DNA of 38,911 nucleotides from an uncultured Fibrobacter sp. (GTDB lineage: Bacteria; Fibrobacterota; Fibrobacteria; Fibrobacterales; Fibrobacteraceae), in contig CAKUTF010000027.1 in the NCBI GenBank assembly GCA_934691725.1, positions 1 through 38,911 on the forward strand. Direction: 5' to 3'. The notes under the pieces were generated by a model. The model saw nothing but the letters and a program-made list of their open reading frames with translations, was not told the origin of the DNA and made no database searches. The translations under genes were made by a program, and so were the position numbers. Position 1 is the first letter of the stretch. Every line of letters begins with the position of its first letter. Shown in pieces: positions 1-7,830 of this stretch.

Positions 1-2
1 CC

Positions 3-62
3 CGCTCCGAAGAGGCCTTGGTCAACGTTTCCTGCGCGGCTACGATGCTCAGACGATTATGA
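3..62 (+). other. Possible 3' tail of a truncated ORF at the window edge
   Basis: An open frame enters from the left edge and stops at the TGA at 60-62. The readable tail ends in SCAATMLRRL. This could be the C-terminus of a gene, perhaps a transposase given the IS remnant next door, but 19 residues are too few to assign it. The next 14 bases lead into the IS30-type left inverted repeat. Confidence 0.25.
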
Positions 63-71
63 AAACAAGCT

Positions 72-546
72 CTAAGTCGTCAAGTAAATTTGTTTAACTT
101 GCATGAAAATATACTCTAGCGGCGTCAAAAATCCAAGCCTCTTTCTCGGCCTGTTGTTCAGTTTCCACTCGATCCGCTTCACCTGTTCCCTGGTCAGGCC
201 CTCGAATGACGTCCCTTTCGGCAGGTACTGCCGTATCAGCCCGTTCATGTTCTCGTTCGCCCCGCGTTCCCACGATCTGTTCGGGCGAGAGGTCGTCCCG
301 GATCATGGCCACCGTCTCTGCCCAGACTTCGTCGCTGTACCTGTAGTGGACGTGAGCCTTGCGCTGCAGCCATTCCGCCCTCCTGTCGGCCTTGTCCGGG
401 TCGTACTTTTCCCTGCCCCCGTTGCGCTTCAGTTCCCTGGAAAGCCCGCCCGGGGAGATTCCGAGCTGGCTTGCGACGGTTTTCTGCGAATGCCCGGCAT
501 CCAGCAGGGCCTTGATTTGGTATCTTAGATATCGGTCGAGTCTCAT
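72..546 (-). pseudogene. IS30-family transposase remnant (core deleted, frame shifted)
   Basis: From the ATG at 546 the first 92 or so residues are a typical IS30 N-terminus: a helix-turn-helix (QKTVASQLGISPGGLSRELK, residues 21-40) and the family motif LSPEQIVG. The sequence then jumps, around 262-275, into another reading frame that encodes the family C-terminus: ERGANENMNGLIRQYLPKG, then NNRPRKRLGFLTPLEY, ending at a TAG at 72-74. About 170 residues are missing, including the region that carries the two catalytic Asp residues of the DDE core; only the last catalytic Glu motif (NEN) remains. The join falls on a stretch reading TCGTGGGA, which fits both the upstream IVG codons and the downstream WERG codons, consistent with a deletion between short repeats. 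If translated without correction, the product is a 150-aa chimera. It cannot be an active transposase. Confidence 0.85.
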
Positions 547-659
547 CGCCTGTCCTTTTCGTGGTTGGAAACGACAAGCTAGAAACTTGGCTGTTCCCGG
601 GATTCGTTTCCCGGGGATTTTTTTTGCTGTTTTCCGCCGCGAATGGAGTTACTTGACGA
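77..659 (-). mobile_element. IS30-family element, internally deleted, with short terminal inverted repeats
   Basis: The element is bounded by a perfect 11-bp inverted repeat, TCGTCAAGTAA at 77-87 and its complement at 649-659. It encloses a broken IS30-type transposase read on the minus strand. At about 583 bp it is roughly half the length expected for an IS30-family element (about 1.0-1.2 kb). I see no clear target-site duplication next to the repeats, so the exact ends may lie a few bases further out. The element is probably immobile by itself, but its ends could still be acted on in trans by a related transposase. Confidence 0.7.
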
Positions 660-695
660 TGATAATCCGCGAAACAATTCAGAATCAAGGAGACG

Positions 696-716
696 CCCGC
701 CGGCTATGCCGGCGGG
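696..716 (-). terminator. GC-rich hairpin downstream of the cobW-type gene
   Basis: A perfect 9-bp stem, CCCGCCGGC and GCCGGCGGG, closes a 3-nt loop (TAT). It lies 15 bp beyond the stop codon of the 732-1850 gene, between that gene and the IS remnant. The T-run (TTTT at 720-723) is on the plus-strand side only, so as a terminator of the minus-strand operon it would be of poor intrinsic type. It may instead be a dispersed palindrome. Confidence 0.4.
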
Positions 717-731
717 AACTTTTCATTCCAA

Positions 732-1850
732 TCATTCCCCGAGGCACGCATCGAGCTTTGACGAGATGTCTTTCTTATCCATGTGCTGCCCGATGAAAAC
801 CAGGCGAATTTCACGGTCGCCGTATTTTTCGTCCCACATTTTCCGGACTTCGGGTTCCTCGGCGAGAGCGCGCTCCTGTTCGCCCTTGTTCAGCGAAGCG
901 ATCCAGCGTCCAAGGCAACGAGCGCTCGCATCCTTGCCGGCCTGTTCAAAGATGTAGGAATACACACGGTCGTCTTCAAACCAGAGGATGCCCTTGGTGC
1001 GGATGATGCTGTTCGGATAGCTATCCAGAAACTGTTCCAGCTTTTCGCGATTGAACGGGCGACGGCTCATATAGACGAATGTACCGATGCCGTATTCTTC
1101 CGACTCCCCTTCCTCCTCTTCTTCGGGATTTTCCAGTTGCTTAATCCAGGCGGCGGAACTTGAAACCTTGTTGAAGTCGAAAAGCTTCGTATCGAGAATG
1201 TCCTTGATATCGACCTTGCCGAAATTCGTTTCGACCATTTTCGCTTCGGGCTGGAGAGCGCGGACAACAGCCTTGACATGCTTCAATTCGTCCGCGGAAA
1301 CGCTATCCACCTTGTTCAGGACAATCGTGTTGCAAAATTCTATCTGCTGCACGAGAAGGCTCGCGACATCTTCCTCGTCCCTGTCTTCGTCGAGAAGCTT
1401 TTCGCCGCCGCCGAATTCCGTAGCGAGACGCATGCAGTCGACAACCGAGATGATGCCGTCGAGGTGGCACGGGAGCGGCTTCCCGTCACGGCTTTTCAGC
1501 TTGGAGCCCATGAGCGTAATCGTCTGCGCAATCGGAAGCGGTTCGCAGATACCGCTCGCTTCGATGAGGATATAGTCGAACTTGTCCTGCTCCAGAATCT
1601 GCGCGATTTGTTCGAGAAGGTCCGTCTTGAGCGTGCAGCAAATGCAGCCGTTCGAAAGCGGCACGACGGAGTCCTTCTGCTGGACATTTCCGCCCTTTTC
1701 GATCAGCGTCTGGTCGATGTTCACTTCGCCGATGTCGTTGACGATGACCGCGACATGGTATCCCTGCTGGTTGTTCAGGACGTGGTTCAGGAGAGTGGTC
1801 TTGCCCGCGCCGAGGTAACCGGCGAGAAGCGTAATGGGAACAGATTTCAT
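732..1850 (-). CDS. CobW/COG0523-type G3E GTPase, probable metallochaperone
   Basis: This is a 372-aa cytoplasmic GTPase of the CobW/YjiA/YeiR/ZNG1 group, whose members insert or deliver metal ions (zinc in several studied cases, cobalt in CobW). Visible features: Walker A GYLGAGKTT at residues 11-19; the family metal-binding motif GCICC at 69-73; LIEASGICEP as the switch/Walker B region; NKVDSV as the NKxD base-recognition motif; and a CobW C-terminal domain from about residue 250. A Glu-rich linker (EEEEEGESEE) separates the two domains. The ATG has a good ribosome binding site (AAGGAG, 6 nt spacing). The gene is last in the prfC-capA-cobW run, 15 bp after the CapA-like gene. I see no Zur box or other sign of metal regulation, so the metal is unknown. 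Confidence 0.9.
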   Translation of the reverse strand: MKSVPITLLAGYLGAGKTTLLNHVLNNQQGYHVAVIVNDIGEVNIDQTLIEKGGNVQQKDSVVPLSNGCICCTLKTDLLEQIAQILEQDKFDYILIEASGICEPLPIAQTITLMGSKLKSRDGKPLPCHLDGIISVVDCMRLATEFGGGEKLLDEDRDEEDVASLLVQQIEFCNTIVLNKVDSVSADELKHVKAVVRALQPEAKMVETNFGKVDIKDILDTKLFDFNKVSSSAAWIKQLENPEEEEEGESEEYGIGTFVYMSRRPFNREKLEQFLDSYPNSIIRTKGILWFEDDRVYSYIFEQAGKDASARCLGRWIASLNKGEQERALAEEPEVRKMWDEKYGDREIRLVFIGQHMDKKDISSKLDACLGE

Positions 1851-1865
1851 TTTGAACTCCTTGTT

Positions 1866-3152
1866 TTAAAAATTCGACGCTTCGGGTTTCGACAGGTTCG
1901 TTACCGGTAACGGCAATCCGTCCGCGGGCGGAACCGTCCGGCAAAGCTCCGATTCGCCGAGCGTCTTTCGGAAAGCCTTCTGTAAATTTTCAAGCGTAAA
2001 TTCGGGAATTTTCTTTCTAAGCAGATGCGCCTTGGCAAGCTCTTCCGTATAGGATGCGAGCGGAACGGCGTGGTAGTTTCCCGTCTCCTGCTGCGTTACC
2101 GAAGCCTCGAGCGTCGCTGCGAAAATCTCGATTCTTTTCCCGCCTGTCTTTTGCGTCTTTCGCACGGCAAACTTCGCCACCCCGCCGAGGTTCGTTTCGA
2201 GCTGCTGCTGGTTCGAAATGAAATTCCCGAGCGACCAGTAAACAAGCGCTCGGTTTCCCGCCGCCGTCGTAAAAATTCCGTAAGGCTCGATAACATGGGG
2301 GTGTGCGCAGACTAAAATATCCGCCCCGGCGTCAATCGCCTGTTCCGCCTGCCGCATCGCCTCCGCTGTCGGAAGCGCCGTGTATTCCGTCCCGAAATGC
2401 AAAAAGGCGACGGTCACTTCCGCGCGAGCTTCCGCCTTTCGCACCCGGGAAATCCAATCCCCGCTCGAATCCAGAAGATCCACGAGATACGGGCGGTTTT
2501 CCGGCAGCTTCTGGCCGTTCAGTCCGTATGTAAAGTTCACAAAGGCGAAGCGGATGCCGTTCCTTTCGAGCGTAAAAACAGAATCCCGGTCAGCCGCCGT
2601 CGCATGGATTCCCAGAGCCTTCGCCGGCTTGTCATTCCAGAAGCCTAGCGTGTAATCAACTGCGCGTTCGCCACGGTCTATCGTATGGTTCGTCGCATGG
2701 GTCACGATGTCAAAGCCCGCGGCGATTTCGGCAAGGCCCAGCTCTTCCGGAGACCCGAAGCTCGGGTAGGATGAATAGCCTTCGCTACGCGGAACGAAGA
2801 CCGTCTCCTGGTTCACCACGGCAATGTCCGCCGACTCGATGTCCTTTTTCCAGAGGGCGAAAATCCCGTCAAAACGGCAAAGGGAAGAATCTTCCGCGCA
2901 ATCCTTAAAAAGCGGCGTGTGAAAGAGAACGTCCCCGATGGCGAAAAAGGAAACCTCCGAAACGGTCGAATCGGGAACTTCCGGCTCTTCCGCGGAACTC
3001 GACGAGACGGGAAAATCCGCCGACGAGCTTTCCACCGAAGCCTCCTGCACGACAATCCTCTCTTCGGGATTTTTCGCCGTCCCGCTGCAAGCCGCTAAAA
3101 AGGCTAGAGGGAGAAGAAAAAGCTTTTTCATCGGCAAGGAAAATCTTGGCAT
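1866..3152 (-). CDS. CapA-family metallophosphatase-like lipoprotein
   Basis: The protein resembles CapA/PgsA of poly-gamma-glutamate systems, which has a calcineurin-like metallophosphoesterase fold. Seen: FFAIGDVLFHTPLF, then VNQETVF, ATNHTIDRG, LHFGTEYTALP and CAHPHVIEPYG, the usual order of metal-site motifs, and a YWSLGNFISNQQ motif near the end. The N-terminus is a lipoprotein signal ending LAFLAAC, followed by a Ser/Glu-rich linker of about 50 residues, so it is probably membrane anchored and facing the periplasm. I chose the ATG at 3152 (428 aa) because GAAGGA lies 7 nt upstream, inside the end of prfC; the ATG at 3131 (421 aa) is possible but has no such site. The start is 11 bp after the prfC stop, so the genes are likely coupled. 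No other capsule or polyglutamate genes are nearby, so its substrate is open. Confidence 0.82.
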   Translation of the reverse strand: MPRFSLPMKKLFLLPLAFLAACSGTAKNPEERIVVQEASVESSSADFPVSSSSAEEPEVPDSTVSEVSFFAIGDVLFHTPLFKDCAEDSSLCRFDGIFALWKKDIESADIAVVNQETVFVPRSEGYSSYPSFGSPEELGLAEIAAGFDIVTHATNHTIDRGERAVDYTLGFWNDKPAKALGIHATAADRDSVFTLERNGIRFAFVNFTYGLNGQKLPENRPYLVDLLDSSGDWISRVRKAEARAEVTVAFLHFGTEYTALPTAEAMRQAEQAIDAGADILVCAHPHVIEPYGIFTTAAGNRALVYWSLGNFISNQQQLETNLGGVAKFAVRKTQKTGGKRIEIFAATLEASVTQQETGNYHAVPLASYTEELAKAHLLRKKIPEFTLENLQKAFRKTLGESELCRTVPPADGLPLPVTNLSKPEASNF

Positions 3153-3163
3153 CCGGAAGTCCT

Positions 3164-4735
3164 TCAAGATAGCGATGTTTCCTGGAACCTGAGCGTCGGG
3201 AAGTTCTTCTCGGCGAGGCTCAAGCGGTATTCGTTCGGGAAGAGGCAAACGAAGCGTTCTTCCTTGTCGCGCATACAGTCGATACCGTTTTCATCGACAA
3301 ACTTATCCACGTCAGAGGCCGGCCCGACGATCCAGCGGACGCCGTAAGAAGGGATGCGGTCGAGCGAAACATCCGCGCCGTATTCCGCCATCAGCCGATA
3401 CTTGAGAACGTCGAACTGGAGTTCCCCCACCACCCCGATAACGGGAATCGCCGATTTAAAAGGCTGGTACAGCTGGGTTGCGCCTTCCTCCGTCAATTCC
3501 TTGAGTCCTTTCGTAAGCTGCTTGGACTTGAGCGGATTCAAAAGTGTCACGCGGGCAAAAAATTCCGGGGCGAAATCGGGGATTCCCGTAAAGTTCATCT
3601 TCTCGCCCTTTGTAAGCGTATCGCCGATGTGGAAAAGCCCCGGATCGTTTATTCCCACGATGTCTCCCGCCCACGCCGTATCGATGACTTCCTTGTCCTT
3701 CGCGAGGAACGCCGTCGGAGCGGCCAGCCGGATCTCCCTGCCGGAGCGCACATGGTAAACCTTGTCTCCCCGCGTAAATTCCCCGGAACAGATTCTGAGA
3801 AAAGCGGTCCTGTCGCGATGCTTCGGGTCCATGTTCGCCTGGATCTTGAAAACGAAGCCGCTGAAATCCGGTTCCTCGGGAGAGACCGCCCGCTTGTCCG
3901 TTTCGCGCGGCATCGGAGCCGGGGCGAGGCTCGCAAAGGCGTTGAGCAGCTGGCGGACGCCGAAATTGTTCACCGCGCTGCCGAAAAAGACGGGACACAT
4001 TTCCCCTTTCAGGAAAAGCTCATGGTCGAACGGATCCATTCCGCCCGTCACCATATCGTATTCTTCGCGGAACTGGGCGACCCAGTTTTCCCCGCAAAGC
4101 TCGACGAGCCGCGGATCGTCCGGACCTTCCATCTGGAGAATTTCCTGGTGCCCGGACTTTTCGTCATAAACGTTAAACGTATTCTCCGCAATCGAATAGA
4201 CGCCCTTGAAAAGTTTCCCGACGCCTATCGGGAGAGTAAACGGAATCGCCTTGATTTTCAGGACGGATTCGATCTGGTCGAGCAAATCGAGGACCGGGCG
4301 ACCGTCGAGATCCATCTTGTTGATGAACGTGATAATCGGCGTGTGCCGCATCCGGCAGACTTCCATCAGCTTGATCGTCTGCTTTTCGACACCGTTCACG
4401 CTATCGATCAGAACAAGCGCGGAATCGACCGCGGTGAGCGCACGATAAGTGTCTTCGCAAAAGTCCTGGTGCCCCGGCGTATCGACCAGGTTGAACCAGC
4501 AACCTTCAAACGGAAAATTCAGCACGGAACTCGAAACGGAAATTCCGCGTTCCTGTTCGATCTTCATCCAGTCGCTGACCGTGTAGCTGCGGTTCGCCTT
4601 CGCGCGGACATGCCCCGCTTCGCGGATGACCTTTCCATACCAGAGAAATTTTTCGGTAATCGTGGTTTTTCCCGCATCCGGGTGGCTGACAATGGCAAAG
4701 GTTCGCCGCTTCGCGATTTCTGGATTGGTAGTCAA
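3164..4735 (-). CDS. prfC: Peptide chain release factor 3 (RF3)
   Basis: RF3 is the translational GTPase that recycles RF1 and RF2 from the ribosome after termination. Sequence evidence: G1 motif SHPDAGKTT, the switch region ERGISVSSSV, G3 DTPGHQDF, G4 NKMDLDGR, and the RF3 C-terminal region with GVVGELQFDVLKYRL and the ending FPNEYRLSLAEKNFP. Length is right (about 523 aa; E. coli RF3 is 529). I chose the TTG at 4735 because GAGG lies 5 nt upstream and the protein then begins TTNPEIAKRRTFAIVSH, as the family does. An upstream in-frame TTG at 4762 has no ribosome binding site and overlaps a -10-like TATATT. The gene leads the prfC-capA-cobW operon. Confidence 0.93.
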   Translation of the reverse strand: MTTNPEIAKRRTFAIVSHPDAGKTTITEKFLWYGKVIREAGHVRAKANRSYTVSDWMKIEQERGISVSSSVLNFPFEGCWFNLVDTPGHQDFCEDTYRALTAVDSALVLIDSVNGVEKQTIKLMEVCRMRHTPIITFINKMDLDGRPVLDLLDQIESVLKIKAIPFTLPIGVGKLFKGVYSIAENTFNVYDEKSGHQEILQMEGPDDPRLVELCGENWVAQFREEYDMVTGGMDPFDHELFLKGEMCPVFFGSAVNNFGVRQLLNAFASLAPAPMPRETDKRAVSPEEPDFSGFVFKIQANMDPKHRDRTAFLRICSGEFTRGDKVYHVRSGREIRLAAPTAFLAKDKEVIDTAWAGDIVGINDPGLFHIGDTLTKGEKMNFTGIPDFAPEFFARVTLLNPLKSKQLTKGLKELTEEGATQLYQPFKSAIPVIGVVGELQFDVLKYRLMAEYGADVSLDRIPSYGVRWIVGPASDVDKFVDENGIDCMRDKEERFVCLFPNEYRLSLAEKNFPTLRFQETSLS

Positions 4736-4783
4736 AATGGCCTCGTTCGTTAGCGAAGCCAAATATAGAAATTTATCCCGAAG

Positions 4784-4990
4784 CTACTCCGGGTGACGCT
4801 CCAGATCGAGAATCAGGGACTGGAGAGAATCCTCGACCGCGGACCGGAACGTTCCGGAACCGAGGCTGCAGCTTTTGACCGGATGATCCACGTCCTTTCC
4901 CTGGATGATCCGGATGACGGGAAAACCTCCCTCCATCGAAAAAAGAACCGAATAGCCTTTCTTCAGCAACTTGTCGATCAGATCACGCAT
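4784..4990 (-). CDS. Small hypothetical protein (68 aa)
   Basis: An ATG preceded by CAGGAG with 8-nt spacing opens a 68-residue, soluble, charged protein (MRDLIDKLLKKGYSVLFSME at the start). It has one Cys and no signal peptide or membrane segment. I do not recognise a family. A candidate promoter lies at 5038-5066. It sits about 50 bp upstream of prfC on the same strand and may be part of that transcript. The good ribosome binding site and compact fit between neighbours support a real gene. Confidence 0.6.
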   Translation of the reverse strand: MRDLIDKLLKKGYSVLFSMEGGFPVIRIIQGKDVDHPVKSCSLGSGTFRSAVEDSLQSLILDLERHPE

Positions 4991-5037
4991 AGGGGAAACT
5001 CCTGTCGTAAAAGTGGAGGTGAAAATCCGTATTCGCT

Positions 5038-5066
5038 AAGATATATTTTTTACCGGGCAAAGGCAA
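5038..5066 (-). promoter_or_regulatory. Candidate promoter of the 68-aa gene and prfC operon
   Basis: On the minus strand, TTGCCT (5066-5061) and TATCTT (5043-5038) are 17 bp apart and precede the 68-aa gene by about 50 bp. The same TATCTT hexamer precedes three other genes in this window (start codons at 6909, 15196 and 26548). Confidence 0.4.
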
Positions 5067-5073
5067 AAGAATT

Positions 5074-6441
5074 TTACGTTTCCGAAAAATCGGCGTTTTC
5101 AAGGCTCTTGGGGAGACTCTTGGAAGTTTTTATCCCAAGCTTCAAGAGCTTTTGCGCCTGGGCGGTCAAATTTCCCTGGCCGTTTTTCAGCTGCCCGAGC
5201 GCCTTGTCGTAAGCGTCCTGGGCGCTTTTGATGCCCGCTCCGACCTTCCCGAAACTCTCGGCAAACCCCACGAACTTTTCGTAGAGCTTTTCGCCCTGCT
5301 TCGCGATTTCCTCGGCGTTCTTGCTCTGCGCCTCTCTCCGCCAAATGTCCGAAATAAGCTTGATGCACGCGATGAGGTTTGTCGGACTGACCATCAGGAT
5401 ATGCTTGCCGTAGGCGTAATTCCAAAGATTCGGATCGCTCTGCATCGCAAGCAGGTAGGCCGTTTCGACCGGCATAAAGAGAACGACAAAGTCGAGCGTG
5501 TCGTTCTGCGTCTGTTCGTATTTTTTAGCGGCGAGTTCGTCGATATGCTTTTTGACGGACTGGCAATGCTCTTTCCGGGCGGACTCCTGGACGGCGGAAT
5601 CTTCCGAATTCAGGAACTTTTCGTATGCGGTCAGCGAGACCTTCGAATCGATGATGATCGTCCGGTTGTCGGGAAGCCGCAGGAGCACGTCGAGCCTTCC
5701 GTTTTTCCCGTCGGGCATTTTCACGCTTTCCTGCACAAAGTAATGCACGTTCTTCTGGAGACCCGAACGTTCGAGAATTGTCGCCAGCACCATTTCGCCC
5801 CAGTCGCCCTGCACCTTGGAATCCCCCTTGAGGGCCTTCGCGAGATTTGCAGCCTCTTTCGAAACGCTTTGCGTCTGCTTCACAAGATTCTCGATTTGCT
5901 CCTTGATGGTGGCCCTTTCCCGGATGCTGTTTTCCTTGGTTTCCTGGACCGTCTTGTTGAACGAAGAAAGCCTTTCACCGAGCGGTTTCAGAAGCGCTTC
6001 GATGCTTTCCCGGTTCGTCTCGGAAAAACGCTTCGACTTATCCTCGAAAATCCTGTTGGCGAGTTCCTTGAATTCCAAAATGGAATTTCTCTGGATTTCC
6101 TCCCGGAGAGTTTTTTCCCTTTTCTTTTCCTCCTCCCGGATCCGCCGGTCTTCATCCCGGGCGGCGCGGGCTTCTTCCCATTTTTCCCGAAAAGATTTCG
6201 CTTCGGAACGGGCTTCGACAAGCTCCTGTTCCGTCTTTGCCGATTTTCCTTCCGATTCGGAAAGTTTCGCTTCGATGCGCGCCTTTTCTTCGGAAATTTC
6301 GCCAACCTTTTGCCGCAGGGATTCCCCATTCGCATCTGCCGAGGCCATTTGCGAACGAAGGAAAGTTCTTTCCCGCATCCAGAGAAAGCCGAGAACAAGC
6401 GATGCGAAAAGACTGCCGGACAAGAACAGAAGAAAGCCCAT
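5074..6441 (-). CDS. rmuC: DNA recombination protein RmuC homologue
   Basis: RmuC-family proteins are linked to limiting recombination at inverted repeats; the catalytic core is thought to be nuclease-like. The 455-aa protein has one N-terminal membrane segment (residues 2-20), a long charged coiled coil (about 25-200, rich in Glu, Lys and Arg), then the RmuC domain: SKVQGDWGEMVLATILERSG, KNGRLDVLLRLPDNRTIIID, then SKVSLTAYEKF, LDFVVLFMPVETAYL and ILMVSPTNLIACIKLI. The D-x(n)-D-S-K pattern of the nuclease-like core is present. Start: ATG with an almost perfect AAGGAGG site. The gene stands 57 bp from the upstream membrane-protein gene, and a palindrome at 6485-6503 lies in that gap. Confidence 0.92.
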   Translation of the reverse strand: MGFLLFLSGSLFASLVLGFLWMRERTFLRSQMASADANGESLRQKVGEISEEKARIEAKLSESEGKSAKTEQELVEARSEAKSFREKWEEARAARDEDRRIREEEKKREKTLREEIQRNSILEFKELANRIFEDKSKRFSETNRESIEALLKPLGERLSSFNKTVQETKENSIRERATIKEQIENLVKQTQSVSKEAANLAKALKGDSKVQGDWGEMVLATILERSGLQKNVHYFVQESVKMPDGKNGRLDVLLRLPDNRTIIIDSKVSLTAYEKFLNSEDSAVQESARKEHCQSVKKHIDELAAKKYEQTQNDTLDFVVLFMPVETAYLLAMQSDPNLWNYAYGKHILMVSPTNLIACIKLISDIWRREAQSKNAEEIAKQGEKLYEKFVGFAESFGKVGAGIKSAQDAYDKALGQLKNGQGNLTAQAQKLLKLGIKTSKSLPKSLENADFSET

Positions 6442-6484
6442 CGGAACCTCCTTTTAATGGGTTTTGAACAATATAGCTTGTCGG

Positions 6485-6503
6485 ATTGACAGAATTTGTC
6501 AAT
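6485..6503. promoter_or_regulatory. Perfect inverted repeat upstream of rmuC (possible operator)
   Basis: ATTGACA-GAATT-TGTCAAT is a 7-bp perfect inverted repeat with a 5-bp spacer, about 44 bp upstream of the rmuC ATG. It overlaps the last codons of the 6499-6867 gene. A TATATT hexamer lies between it and rmuC. The half-site equals a -35 box, but it is 21 bp from the TATATT, which is too far for a normal promoter, so a regulator-binding site is an alternative reading. Confidence 0.35.
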
Positions 6504-6867
6504 ACTTCAATCCGTCTCGAATTTTTTTTCCGTTCAGTTTCCGGTTCAGCTCGTCGTAAAGCGAGTAAAGTTTCTGGGTCCCGTTTTCCAGGATGTAGTA
6601 ATGGCGGATATAGGGCACGAGCAGCGCCAGAAAAGCGACGGCCAAGGCAAGAATCGGAAGCGCCGGAAACGCATAGAAAAAGAGAATCCCGATGACAAAG
6701 AGAAGGGCGAAGAAAAGCGTCACCAGAAGATGCACCAGCCGTTCGTGCTCGAAAAAGCGGATTTGCAAGACCAAGTCTTCGAGAACGGCCTCGCCCGCAT
6801 CCAGCGAAAAATCGTTCGCAAGAAAATTTTCCATCCGCACGGTATAGTCCAAAAGACGCTTCTTCAT
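6499..6867 (-). CDS. Two-TM membrane protein of unknown function
   Basis: This is a 122-aa protein with a soluble N-terminal half (residues 1-44), two adjoining hydrophobic segments (about 45-65 and 67-86; LLVTLFFALLFVIGILFFYA and LPILALAVAFLALLVPYI) and a charged C-terminal tail. This gives a hairpin topology with both ends likely in the cytoplasm. The start has AGAGG 7 nt upstream. It is divergent from the MBL-fold gene at 6909 and upstream of rmuC on the same strand. I do not recognise the family. Confidence 0.7.
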   Translation of the reverse strand: MKKRLLDYTVRMENFLANDFSLDAGEAVLEDLVLQIRFFEHERLVHLLVTLFFALLFVIGILFFYAFPALPILALAVAFLALLVPYIRHYYILENGTQKLYSLYDELNRKLNGKKIRDGLKY

Positions 6868-6893
6868 GTCGCAACCTCTAGCGAAAACTTACT

Positions 6894-6899
6894 ATCTTT
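6894..6899 (+). promoter_or_regulatory. TATCTT -10-like box just upstream of the MBL-fold gene
   Basis: The hexamer ends 9 nt before the ATG at 6909, and no Shine-Dalgarno sequence lies between. If used, transcription would begin at or next to the ATG. No good -35 is visible. Confidence 0.35.
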
Positions 6900-6908
6900 T
6901 CTTTCGAA

Positions 6909-7823
6909 ATGCAAGAAAACCGCACTCTGCACAACGCATTACGCCAAGTCCGGCACCACATCGGCAAAATCCAGATGTGCGGATTTTCCGTATCGGGACT
7001 GGCCACCTACCTGCAGCTTCCCGAACTCGATTTTTGTGTCGATATGGGAGAATGCCCCGTTTCCGCGATAGGCATCAACCATGTCTTCCTGACGCACGCC
7101 CACGGCGACCACAGCCGTTGCCTGATGCGGCACCACAGCCTCCGACGGATGATGGGCGTCGAGCGTCCCTCGTGCTACTACATGCCGGAAGATCTGGTTC
7201 CGGGAGCGAAAGCCTGGATCCACTCCGAGGCGATCTTCGAAGGCGTCCCGGAAAGCCGCTTCAAGCTTCCCGAAATCGTGCCGATGCCCGCCGGCGAAAA
7301 AATTCCGCTCCGCTACCGGAAGGATCTTTCCATCGAAGCGTTTCCCGTGAAGCACGCGCTGCTGGGAAAGTCCCACTTTTTGCCGTCGATGGGAGTGACG
7401 CTCTACAGCCACAAGAACAAGCTAAAGCCTGAATACCTGAACCTCGAAACCGCGCAGATTATCGAACTCCGCAAGCAGGGCGTCTGCATCACGCGCGAAG
7501 TGTTCGACCCGATGATTTCCTTTCTCGGGGACGCTCTCGGCGAAAACCTGGATTCTCCCGAAATCCAGTCCATCTGGGATTCCGAAATTCTCGTTTCCGA
7601 GTGCACGTTCCTCGACGACGGCGAAGAATCGATGGCGGAGAAAAAAGGGCACACGCACATATCCCAAATCGCCAAGGCTCTCGAATCCCACCGGGATTCC
7701 ATGCGCTGTAAGCATATCGTCCTGAACCATTTCTCGATGAAGTATTCCGCGGACCACATCCTGGATACGCTCCAGAAAAAAATCCCCGAGGATTTCCGGG
7801 ACAAGGTTGTCGCATTTATCTAG
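6909..7823 (+). CDS. Metallo-beta-lactamase-fold hydrolase, RNase Z-like
   Basis: The 304-aa protein has the zinc-binding motif THAHGDHS (residues 62-69, HxHxDH) after a strand reading DFCVDMGEC, and later SECTFLDD and VLNHFSMKYS, which supply the usual further metal ligands. The overall order resembles the RNase Z/ElaC-like branch of the fold, and RNA processing is possible, but the sequence is divergent and the substrate cannot be told. No signal peptide, so it is cytoplasmic. It is the first gene of an MBL-trmB-recN-phosphatidyltransferase operon and ends 7 bp before the trmB start. No Shine-Dalgarno site precedes the ATG; a TATCTT box ends 9 nt upstream. Confidence 0.8.
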   Translation: MQENRTLHNALRQVRHHIGKIQMCGFSVSGLATYLQLPELDFCVDMGECPVSAIGINHVFLTHAHGDHSRCLMRHHSLRRMMGVERPSCYYMPEDLVPGAKAWIHSEAIFEGVPESRFKLPEIVPMPAGEKIPLRYRKDLSIEAFPVKHALLGKSHFLPSMGVTLYSHKNKLKPEYLNLETAQIIELRKQGVCITREVFDPMISFLGDALGENLDSPEIQSIWDSEILVSECTFLDDGEESMAEKKGHTHISQIAKALESHRDSMRCKHIVLNHFSMKYSADHILDTLQKKIPEDFRDKVVAFI

Positions 7824-7830
7824 GGTGAAC

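Noticed and set aside
72..546. Functional IS30 transposase of 150 aa
   Set aside because: The DDE core is missing and the C-terminal part is out of frame.
5152..6489. Long plus-strand open frame (445 codons) opposite rmuC
   Set aside because: It is a shadow of rmuC: the rmuC frame has clear family motifs and an excellent ribosome binding site, while the antisense frame has none. The same applies to long antisense frames over prfC, smc, the DUF1015 fusion and the Omp85-like gene.
6485..6503. SOS (LexA) box
   Set aside because: It does not look like the LexA motifs I know for this or other phyla; kept only as an unidentified palindrome.
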